Shown in pieces: positions 28,401-34,902 of a stretch of 64,000 nt of DNA. The position numbers and the translations under genes were made by a program. The notes below the pieces were generated by a model. It was not told where the DNA came from. It worked only from the letters and a program-made list of their open reading frames with translations, and did not search any database. Source of the DNA: Flavobacterium sp. A45 (lineage in GTDB: Bacteria > Bacteroidota > Bacteroidia > Flavobacteriales > Flavobacteriaceae); NCBI RefSeq assembly GCF_002001005.1, contig NZ_MUNX01000075.1:1-64000 (forward strand). The letters run 5' to 3'. How positions within the stretch are numbered: the first letter of the stretch is position 1; each line of letters starts with the position of its first letter.

Positions 28401-29543
28401 AACCCATAACGAACCATCCGTGTCTTTGGCAATTGCATTCACCAATGAGTTATTTAAACCAAAATTAGGTTTAGTAGTTTCATTAATACTTATAAAATTA
28501 TTATTTGTTTTATGGAAAAAATTGACACCGCCCCCAACTGTTCCCAGCCAAATACTTCCAAAACGATCCTTTAACAGACATTTTACGTCATTATCGGATA
28601 GACTATAAGTGGTCTGTGGATTGTGTGTGTATTTAAAGAATTTATTTTTATCTTTCTTAAATACACATAATCCATTTTTAGTGGCAAACCAAATTGTTTT
28701 GTCATCAATAGATAATATGTCACTAACCCAATTAGATGATATACTGTTTTTATTATTTACATTATGCAAATAATTAATAAGTACATTTTTGGCTTTAGAG
28801 AATAAAAACACTCCATTAGTTTCTGTCGAGAACCATAAATCTCCATTTTCCTCCTTGATAATTTTTACAATCTTAGCTTTTGAAAAAGATGCATTATCAG
28901 TCCAAATCTTTGGCAGTTTTTTCTGAATCCCATTTTTAGGATTGAAAGCCTGCAGTCCTTTTGATGATCCAACCAGAACTCCATATTTGCTGTCATAAAA
29001 TAAGGAAAGAACCCTGCTTGTTTTAAATGTAGAATTCGGATCATTTGAAATTTCTTTTAACAATCTTGTTTTCCTGTCAAGAAGTTTAACCCCTCCAAAA
29101 GTTCCTACCCATACATTATTGTTGGTGTCTTGAATAATGGTAGATATATAATTTCTTCCTCCTTTTATTGGTGGAATGTCAATATTTACAAAATTATTCC
29201 TATCCTTATCAAAAAGATTCAAACCGTTATTAGTTCCAACCCACAAGTTCTTTTCATTGTCCTCTAAAATAGCATTGATATGATTGTTACTAATAGTACC
29301 TGAATCATTTTTATTACGGACATACTGCAAAAAATTATATCCATCATACCTAATCAATCCATTGGCGGTGCCTATCCAAATAAACCCTTTCTTAGTCTGA
29401 TGAATACTTGAAATTGTGCTTTGTGAAAAATTCACATCATAATTGATATGTTCAAAATACAGATTTGTCTCCTGTGCAACTGAAGAATAAATACATGAAA
29501 AAAACAAAATAAAAAACAAAAAATAGGCCCTGATTTTATTCAT
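25401..29543 (-). CDS. Hybrid two-component system regulator (propeller sensor - kinase - receiver - AraC)
   Basis: This is a 1380-aa one-protein phosphorelay. After a signal peptide come two seven-bladed propellers of Reg_prop repeats (phrases such as GLIRYDGYNF, NLWVGTNNGLNLFD, SLWVGTYGGGLNFLD) and a Y_Y_Y domain. A membrane helix follows near residues 800-830 (WWRTWWAYFFYASLLI). HisKA has its His near residue 863 (NVSHEIRTPLT), then HATPase, a receiver with Asp near 1176 (ISDVMMPEMDG), and a C-terminal AraC HTH (ITYMVGFNDRKHFSKEFKKLY). The propeller type senses oligosaccharides in the periplasm. Tandem copies of ACATnnnnACCCCT lie in its own promoter and in four neighbouring promoters, so it probably activates all of them and itself. 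Confidence 0.93.
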   Translation of the reverse strand: MNKIRAYFLFFILFFSCIYSSVAQETNLYFEHINYDVNFSQSTISSIHQTKKGFIWIGTANGLIRYDGYNFLQYVRNKNDSGTISNNHINAILEDNEKNLWVGTNNGLNLFDKDRNNFVNIDIPPIKGGRNYISTIIQDTNNNVWVGTFGGVKLLDRKTRLLKEISNDPNSTFKTSRVLSLFYDSKYGVLVGSSKGLQAFNPKNGIQKKLPKIWTDNASFSKAKIVKIIKEENGDLWFSTETNGVFLFSKAKNVLINYLHNVNNKNSISSNWVSDILSIDDKTIWFATKNGLCVFKKDKNKFFKYTHNPQTTYSLSDNDVKCLLKDRFGSIWLGTVGGGVNFFHKTNNNFISINETTKPNFGLNNSLVNAIAKDTDGSLWVGTYGGGLNFLDFKTNKSASYLIDPIDSEKTTNMITSLANKNQDVLLCGTFNGLYEFNKKSKLFRNIPLSAKDSKTGERPINSLLVDNGAVWVATNGSGLKRIEQNGIVENYLDNGSVSSISDNFIMDIEDRNSFLWVATQDGLDLFDKKSKKVLKVYRTNGPNSIANNSLTVLYTDSKKRLWIGADYDGLNYFDEKTSKFYVINKALGFTDETIKSITEDAAGNLWVTANDLLFRIKIKTFNPPFKSSDLEITTFSSKDGLKVKQFSNNCDLKLNENQLVFGSSKGLTIFNPLNVVKTQNESEIVLTKLIVNNEVIIPGNKNVPLENCISETSEITLNYWQTYVGIEFSALNFVNTENNRYSYKLESMFSKDDWHDIGNQHNISLMDLQSGSYVLSIKTSNEDGLWNPSIKTLKITVLPPWWRTWWAYFFYASLLICSSVLFFRFMRNRENLKRALFFEQVEKERQQELYKMKLDFFTNVSHEIRTPLTLISGPVEELLNHAEKNSNLESKLKIIKSNSDRLLKLVNELMDFRKAEKGSMKIYCEQQDIVPFCFDIYESFRGIAVEKKIDYKFVLNINSIQVYFDKNQMEKVIYNLLSNAFKFTSKNGRITLAVEQKGMDADTIQIKVKDNGIGIPENRKKKIFKNFFQLDDRGSANLGSGIGLALSKSIVELHHGELNVQTEADASFTTIFTITLKKGKDHFKKSQIIENQIAIPDSVNPISDVKTEIIVPVTEEVLDTIEEDKKTLLIIDDNEEVLSFVFDVLCEDYRILKFTNATDALEFMEKEIPDLIISDVMMPEMDGFEFCKILKTSQNTNHIPVILLTAKSSTLNRIEGLSTGADSYISKPFSIEILKLNIINLLSAKEIMRQKYSEKFIRNSSEIENMETPEGIFLKKLTQIINDNIDNSNFDVNDLVREIGMSRTVLYKKVQTLTNQSVAGFIKNMRLKKAASLLLHSSFPVSEITYMVGFNDRKHFSKEFKKLYNSSPTVYKSSQTDKE

Positions 29544-29571
29544 AAAATGGATTTAAATTTACGGATCGCTT

Positions 29572-29651
29572 CAAACATTATACAAACGCAATGTAAATGT
29601 AAAACAAAATTAACGAAGGGTGTTTATGTACTATTTAGGGGGTGTATATGT
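29572..29651 (-). promoter_or_regulatory. Operator-promoter of the hybrid regulator gene
   Basis: In the minus-strand sense, ACATATACACCCCC (29651-29638) is followed by ACATAAACACCCTT (29629-29616) at 22-base spacing. Then comes a -7-like AATGTTTG (29579-29572). The two boxes are the clearest tandem pair in the window and suggest autoregulation. Confidence 0.65.
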
Positions 29652-30360
29652 GCTTTTATATTAGGATTGATTTTAAAGTAATTATTAATGATATAGAAAC
29701 AGAACAATTTAAGATTGTATAAGGAAATGACTATCACCGGTAAAGATGATAATGGTAAAATCTCACCACTTAAAAAATGTATTGACCAAGATAGGCAGTT
29801 TGATTTATTTTTAGAAAAGAAAAAAATTCAGTCTTAATATAAGAAATCAACAAAACATTTTTGTGACATTTTTATTAAATCGTAGGTAACACAATTAGAT
29901 ATAAGTCGAAAAAATTAAATGTTCTGAAGTTATCAATATCTTACAGTCGCATTATAATAAAATAAGAAATATCTTCCTTCAAAATAGCCTCGGACTCTTC
30001 GAAATACTTAGTAAACGTTGCAAATCTTCCTAAAAAAAGTTCCACAATTGCTCGGAGGAACTACTTGACCGAACAAATGAAAAAAAGCCTCATTGAGCTA
30101 CCCAAAATTGTATTTAAATTTTTGGAGGTAGTTTAGCTTTATTGTTTTTTTCTTTCTTATAAAATTGCTTTTTTTTCAAAGAATCGATTTATTATCTCTT
30201 AATTCATAATGCAAAGGCAGAAATAATTGCATAGCATTTTAAAATGCTATGCACGGACTTTGAATGCCTAACAACGCCCAAAAACACCATCATTAAGCAG
30301 TAAAAAAGATTACGCTCTAACTTAGTTCATTACTTAATAATAAAGAATAGGAGGCGGAAG
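29652..30360. other. Gene-poor left part of the accessory island
   Basis: No convincing gene is present. A 36-codon frame (29727-29837) and scattered short frames around 29940-30130 look like remnants but match nothing I recognise. The stretch ends with a 24-bp palindrome (30229-30252) and a strong Shine-Dalgarno sequence (AGGAGGCGG just before 30361). Such Shine-Dalgarno sequences are unusual in this phylum and fit imported DNA. Confidence 0.4.
30229..30252. repeat. Perfect 24-bp palindrome
   Basis: Arms of 12 bases (GCATAGCATTTT and its complement) meet without a loop. There is no T-run, so it is not a typical terminator. It lies 109 bases ahead of the small HTH gene at 30361 and could be a binding site for a dimeric regulator or recombinase. 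Confidence 0.6.
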
Positions 30361-30624
30361 ATGAACGACAATATAATAAAAGATGATCTAAGACAATTTG
30401 GCCTACTGCTAGTGGAGCAATTTAAACAAGTTATAGAGAATAACCAAAATAAAGAAATCCACGACTTAAATCCAGAATGGCTTAAAAGCAGTGTTGTCAG
30501 AAAACTAATGGATATATCTGCTGCATCGCTTCAGAATCTCAGGATAACGGAAAAAGTGCGCTTCAAAAAAATTTATTATTATAACAAATCAGATTTAATG
30601 AATCTGTTCAATGATACAAAATAA
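30361..30624 (+). CDS. Small helix-turn-helix protein of mobile-element type
   Basis: This is an 87-aa protein with a Shine-Dalgarno sequence 4 bases before the ATG. The second half (LKSSVVRKLMDISAASLQNLRITEKVRFKKIYYYNKSDLMNLF) has the pattern of the HTH_17/excisionase-like domain common in Bacteroidota mobile elements, where a helix-turn-helix is followed by a short beta wing ending in a Tyr-rich strand. It probably binds DNA. It is directly followed, 1 base apart, by the frameshifted gene at 30626, so the two were once an operon. Confidence 0.6.
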   Translation: MNDNIIKDDLRQFGLLLVEQFKQVIENNQNKEIHDLNPEWLKSSVVRKLMDISAASLQNLRITEKVRFKKIYYYNKSDLMNLFNDTK

Positions 30625-30625
30625 T

Positions 30626-30921
30626 ATGAGACTGAAAAAACTTTTAAAGTACCTTTCAATTTTGGAAGAGGATCGCAGGCTTAATGTTTGGCACTTGCAC
30701 TTTTGAATGCAATTCTTTGTCTCGCCTATAAACAAAGACACACAAGGATCATTAAAGTGAGCCGTAGTAAAATAATGTCACTTTCACATGTCCGTACACT
30801 ACCAACCTACCATAAATACTTTAAAGAGTTGCAACAAATGGGCTATATCAATTACCGAGCATCCTACCATCCTGGGTATCGAAGCGAAGTGGAAATAACA
30901 ATAAAACCTCACAAGCAGTAA
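30626..30921 (+). pseudogene. Frameshifted small regulator gene of mobile elements
   Basis: From the ATG at 30626 the frame reads RLKKLLKYLSILEEDRRLNVWH and then hits a stop at 30704. One base further along, another frame continues smoothly (LALLNAILCLAYKQRHTRI, then KIMSLSHVRTLPTYHKYFKEL to KPHKQ). Joined, the two parts give about 98 aa resembling small transcriptional regulators found in Bacteroidota elements (VWHxALxxAI, KIM.L, TYHKY, YHP). Loss of one G in the stretch around 30687-30692 explains the break. The downstream frame alone would start at an ATG at 30688 as a 77-aa protein. Confidence 0.6.
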
Positions 30922-31225
30922 GTTTTTTTTCTGAATTGATATGCAATTAAAATTTCTATATCATAAATCATAGCATATTGCAAAACTTCGCCGTCTGAGA
31001 ACTTATATCCAGAATTTGTTCGGCAGTAGACAGAACACTTTGAACACTATATACAGAAGCAGCAAATATGATTTGAGTACACTAATCACTTGCCAATAAG
31101 TTTATAGTTCCAAAAAATGTTTACTTTTTTAGTAATCATTGAATTATGTCGTTCATTTATAGTCAATCCGCTTAATGCAGGAAAATATAAAATTATAAAG
31201 ATTCGAGACCCTTAGAATTTCTGCC
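30769..31225. repeat. Tandem duplication, unit 1
   Basis: The first ~257 bases of this unit (30769-31025) recur at 31226-31483 with about 90 percent identity by eye, giving a period of 457 bases. The duplicated part covers the 3' end of the regulator gene and the following non-coding sequence. The later portion (30935-31231) recurs downstream of the Fic gene at 33323-33622. Confidence 0.75.
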
Positions 31226-31483
31226 AAAATAATGTCACTTTCACATATCAGTACACTACCAACCTACCATAAATACTTTAAGGAGTTGCAACAAATGGGC
31301 TATATCAATTACCGACCATCCTACCATCCCGGGTATCGAAGCGAAGTGGAAATAACAATAAAACCTCACAAGCAGTAAGTTTTTTTTCTAAATTGATATG
31401 CAATCAAAATTTCTATATCATAAATCATAACATATTGCAAATCTTTGCCGCCTGAGAGCCTATAACCAGAATTTCTTCGGCAT
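31226..31483. repeat. Tandem duplication, unit 2 (truncated)
   Basis: This is a second copy of 30769-31025. It begins exactly where unit 1 ends and breaks off before the rest of the non-coding tail. New sequence with the iteron array starts at once afterwards. Confidence 0.75.
31232..31378 (+). pseudogene. Truncated duplicate of the small regulator (C-terminal 48 codons)
   Basis: The frame from the ATG at 31232 (MSLSHISTLPTYHKYF to KPHKQ) reproduces the C-terminal half of the gene at 30626-30921, with I and S for V and R and P for A as the visible changes. It lacks the N-terminal half and is presumably not functional, although it has its own ATG. Confidence 0.55.
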
Positions 31484-31533
31484 TAATCAAACTTAAAATA
31501 ATAATACTTATCTAATATTCTTCATAATTTAAA

Positions 31534-31653
31534 TTTACTAATTATAGCACTATCGATTTTACTAATTAAAGCACATTGGCATTTACTAATTTTATCACGT
31601 TTATGTTTACTAATTTTAATACATTTGCATATACTAATTTTATCACGTATCCA
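31534..31653. repeat. Five 24-bp direct repeats (iteron-like array)
   Basis: Units start at 31534, 31558, 31582, 31606 and 31630, each beginning TTTACTAATT (TATACTAATT in the last). The core consensus is TTTACTAATTTTATCAC followed by about seven variable bases. The period is exactly 24. The array lies 54 bases ahead of the ATG of the AbiEi-Fic gene, where it may be that protein's own operator. Iteron-type plasmid origins look similar, but no Rep gene is present. Confidence 0.8.
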
Positions 31654-31706
31654 CACATGCAAATTCTAAGAAAATTATAGTATGGTTACCAATAATATAA
31701 TTAAAA

Positions 31707-33269
31707 ATGGCAACACCAAAAGAAAGATTTATAGAAGCACTTACTTTTCTTAAAGACCTACAAGAGAAGAACATTGTGGGGATACATACCGATGATATCC
31801 CTAATGCAAAATATCGACAGCTATTGGTAAAAAACGGCTTTATTCGAGAGGTCTCCAAAGGCTGGTACATTGCAACAGACCCAAGTGAAAAAGAAGGGGA
31901 AACAACAGCCTGGTTTAGTTCATACTGGGACTTTATTTCTCAATTTCTTAATAAAAAATACGGGGAGAACTGGTGTATATCTGCTGATCAATCATTGCTT
32001 ATGCATTCTGGAAACTGGTCAGTGCCAAAGCAATTAATTGTACGCTCCCCCGAAGGCAACAACAAACCAACCCCATTGCCATACAATACATCACTTTTCA
32101 ATCTAAAGACTACTATAGCATTACCTGATCAAATTGAGATACAAAGAGGCATAAAGATGTACAATCTGCAGAGTGCTCTTATTTATAGCAGCCCTTCTTT
32201 GTATACTCACAATGCAATTGATGCCCGTACGACACTTTCAATGATCAGGGATGCCTCTGAGTTATTGCCAATATTACTGGAGAATGGACATACCACACTC
32301 GCTGGACGTTTAGCCGGCGCATTTCGCAATATACATCGTGACAGAATAGCAGATCAAATCATTGAAACATTCAAGGCAGCAGATTACGATATTCGCGAAG
32401 AAGACCCATTTAACAATCAGCTTGATATCAAATTATCTCCGCGCGAACGATCGCCATATGCAAACCGAATTCACTTAATGTGGATGCAGATGCGCGAAGA
32501 TATTATAAATATCTTTCCTGCCCAGCCCGGACTACCCAAAGACACTAATTCATATCTTAAGGAAATTGATGATATTTTTATTACTGATGCTTACCATTCA
32601 TTATCTATTGAACGCTATCGTGTAACACCGGAATTAATTGCCAAAGTGAGCAGCGGCAGATGGGATGCAAAAGAAAATGAGGAGGATCGAAAACAAAGGG
32701 ATGCGATGGCCGCAAGAGGTTATTATCAAGCATTTACACAAGTTAAAGAGACAATTAAAGAAATCTTAAAGGGAGCAAACCCTGGCATCGAAGTAGACAA
32801 AGATCATTCCAAATGGTACAGAGAACTATTTGATCCAAGTGTAGCTGCTGGCATATTAAAAGCAACAGATCTAGCAGGATATCGAAATCATCAAGTCTAT
32901 ATTGGCAACTCTAAACACACACCGCTTAACGTCGAGGCTATGCGTGATACTATGCCAATTCTTTTTCAATTGCTTGAACAAGAAAGTGAAGCCTCGGTAC
33001 GTGCTGTTTTAGGACATTTCATATTTGTATTTATTCATCCCTATATGGATGGAAATGGACGAATGGGACGTTTTCTTTTAAATGCTATGCTGGCATCCGG
33101 TGGATATCCATGGACAGTAATACCTGTTGAAAAAAGGGATGAATACATGCAGGCACTGGAAAAAGCCAGCGTAGATCAGAATATTACTCCATTTGCAGCA
33201 TTCCTTGGATATCTGGTAAATGAAACACTAAAAGGAAAAGCAGTAGCTGAATTACCCCCTTCCCTATAA
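31707..33269 (+). CDS. AbiEi-like winged-helix - Fic domain fusion protein
   Basis: This is a 520-aa cytoplasmic protein. Residues 1-60 form an AbiEi-type winged helix (IPNAKYRQLLVKNGFIREVS, KGWYIATDP), and residues 60-235 the AbiEi-like extension. The C-terminal half is a Fic domain with the complete active-site motif HPYMDGNGRMGR at 444-455. Such domains transfer AMP or another nucleotide group to target proteins. An inhibition-like motif before the domain reads SLSIER (298-303), with Arg where class II Fic proteins have Gly or Asn. AbiEi proteins are antitoxins that repress their own promoter, so this fusion may carry regulator and toxin in one chain. It stands alone between long repeats and behind an array of 24-bp repeats. 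A defence or abortive-infection role is inferred. Confidence 0.8.
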   Translation: MATPKERFIEALTFLKDLQEKNIVGIHTDDIPNAKYRQLLVKNGFIREVSKGWYIATDPSEKEGETTAWFSSYWDFISQFLNKKYGENWCISADQSLLMHSGNWSVPKQLIVRSPEGNNKPTPLPYNTSLFNLKTTIALPDQIEIQRGIKMYNLQSALIYSSPSLYTHNAIDARTTLSMIRDASELLPILLENGHTTLAGRLAGAFRNIHRDRIADQIIETFKAADYDIREEDPFNNQLDIKLSPRERSPYANRIHLMWMQMREDIINIFPAQPGLPKDTNSYLKEIDDIFITDAYHSLSIERYRVTPELIAKVSSGRWDAKENEEDRKQRDAMAARGYYQAFTQVKETIKEILKGANPGIEVDKDHSKWYRELFDPSVAAGILKATDLAGYRNHQVYIGNSKHTPLNVEAMRDTMPILFQLLEQESEASVRAVLGHFIFVFIHPYMDGNGRMGRFLLNAMLASGGYPWTVIPVEKRDEYMQALEKASVDQNITPFAAFLGYLVNETLKGKAVAELPPSL

Positions 33270-33322
33270 AAAATCCAATAAAACCGACCAATTCAATTGT
33301 CGTGCTTTTATTAGTAAAACAA

Positions 33323-33622
33323 AATTGACATGTAATCAAAATTTCTATATCATAAATCATAGTACATTACAAAACTTTACCGTCTGAGAACTTATATACA
33401 GAATTTGCTCGGCAGTAAACAGAACACTTTAAACACTACAGGCAGAAGTAGCAAATATGATTTGAGCGCACTAATCACTTGCCAATAAGTTTATAGTTCC
33501 AAAAAATGTTTACTTTTGTAGTAATCATTATGAATTATGTCGTTCTTTTAAAGTCAATCAGTTTCATGCAGGAAAGTTTAAAATTCTAAGATTTCAAGGA
33601 CTTTTTAAACTTATGGCAAAAT
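33323..33622. repeat. Third copy of the island repeat tail
   Basis: About 300 bases resemble 30935-31231 along their whole length, for example the shared stretch GATTTGAG..CACTAATCACTTGCCAATAAG with few changes. The Fic gene and its iteron array are thus bracketed by copies of this repeat, as in a cassette. Confidence 0.75.
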
Positions 33623-33683
33623 CGTGGCACACCAGATCTTTTTCAAAGTAAAACACCAGTAATAAAGCGGGTTTTGAGCTTAT

Positions 33684-33706
33684 GTTCGATTCCCGGCGAT
33701 TCCACA
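33684..33706 (+). other. tRNA/tmRNA 3'-end-like sequence, possible attachment site
   Basis: GTTCGATTCCCGGCGATTCC, followed by ACA, resembles the T-loop and acceptor end of a tRNA or tmRNA. A strong terminator follows 22 bases on, as after a real RNA gene. No matching 5' half is visible, so this would be the displaced 3' end left by integration of an element. The evidence is a short match only. Confidence 0.3.
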
Positions 33707-33727
33707 AATTCATTTTCAAATGAAATC

Positions 33728-33763
33728 AAAAGCCTGTAAATCTTAGGATTTACAGGCTTTTTT
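33728..33763 (+). terminator. Rho-independent terminator
   Basis: A 14-bp stem (AAAGCCTGTAAATC and complement) with a 4-base loop is followed by a T-run on the plus strand. It closes the island on the right. The remaining bases to 33867 show nothing further. Confidence 0.85.
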
Positions 33764-33867
33764 GTTTTTACTACTCTCAAAAATCATCATTAAATCATAA
33801 TCCAAATAGTACATCTATGACCATTAATTGAATTATTGTTGAGTATTTTTACTTAGAAAGTAGCACA

Positions 33868-34785
33868 CTATTTTTTAATATTTTTTTTCTCAATTTTCAT
33901 ATAATCACTAATTACCTTGTCAGAAATCTTCGGGTTTGCTCCTTCTTCTCCAGCTACTAAAGCCCCAATTGCACAAGCATAATTCAATGACTTTTGAGGC
34001 GACTTCCCTCTTAGTAACCTTACTATTAATGATGCTAAAAATGAATCTCCTGCACCAACAGTATCGACTACTTTAATAAAATAACCACTATTATAATAAA
34101 ATTTTTCATTATAATACAAAACAGCTCCAAATGCGCCTTTAGTAACGCATACTTGTTTTGTATTAGTTTTGTCAGCAATAAATTTAATATTTTGCTCAAA
34201 AGAATTATAAGGGGAATCCAGTTTTCTGCTTATTTCATATAATTCCTCATCGTTAAGCTTGATGAAGTCAGCTTTCATCATAAGCTCTACTAATACATCA
34301 GTTGTATAATAAGGTGCTCTTAAATTGGCATCAAAAACTTTAAATTTTGCTTCTTCTAATAAAGCATTTAAAGTTGACCTAGATTCTTCATCCCTGCAGA
34401 TTAAACTTCCGAAAATAAAAACATCCGCTTCAGAAACTTTTGTCTTAATATCATCATTAAGTGCTATTTTATCCCATGCAGAAGGATATAAAATATCATA
34501 AGATGCATTTCCTTTTTCATTAATCATTACATTAACTACTCCGGTTTTATACTCTTCACTAACTTGAAGTATACCCGTATCAATACCCTTTTCAGATAAA
34601 AAAGAAATAATTTCTTTGCCATCAGCATCGGAACCAACTTTACTAATTATAGTTGATTCTGCGCCAAAGGATTTCATTCTAAGTGCAACATTTAATGGTG
34701 CTCCTCCTATTTTCTTGTGAGTTGGAAAAACATCCCATAATACTTCTCCATATGTTACCGCTTTCACTTTAAATAATTTAATCAT
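33868..34785 (-). CDS. PfkB-family fructokinase
   Basis: This is a cytoplasmic sugar kinase of about 305 aa with the PfkB signatures GGAPLNVALRM near the N-terminus and DTVGAGDSFLASLI, holding the catalytic Asp, near the C-terminus. VTYGEVLWDVFP at the start is typical of fructokinases. The start at 34785 is preferred over 34821, which would add 12 unconserved residues. As the last gene of the fructan locus, it phosphorylates fructose brought in by the sugar porter. Confidence 0.88.
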   Translation of the reverse strand: MIKLFKVKAVTYGEVLWDVFPTHKKIGGAPLNVALRMKSFGAESTIISKVGSDADGKEIISFLSEKGIDTGILQVSEEYKTGVVNVMINEKGNASYDILYPSAWDKIALNDDIKTKVSEADVFIFGSLICRDEESRSTLNALLEEAKFKVFDANLRAPYYTTDVLVELMMKADFIKLNDEELYEISRKLDSPYNSFEQNIKFIADKTNTKQVCVTKGAFGAVLYYNEKFYYNSGYFIKVVDTVGAGDSFLASLIVRLLRGKSPQKSLNYACAIGALVAGEEGANPKISDKVISDYMKIEKKNIKK

Positions 34786-34902
34786 TTTTTCTAATTTTAA
34801 TAAATTAAAGGGTAAGCGCATCGACTTACCCCATAACTGCTTAACTTAATCTAACCTTACTTTATACACAAATAATTAATGGAATTACGATAAATCCCTT
34901 TC

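Noticed and set aside
31534-31653. CRISPR array
   Set aside because: Repeats are 24 bases in direct contact with only about seven variable bases and no unique spacers. No cas gene is present.
31534-31653. Plasmid replication origin
   Set aside because: Iteron-like repeats alone do not suffice. No Rep, partition or mobilisation gene is in the window, and the flanks are chromosomal glycan loci.
33684-33706. Complete tRNA gene
   Set aside because: Only a 3' half-like sequence is visible. No 5' acceptor strand, D-arm or anticodon arm can be paired upstream.
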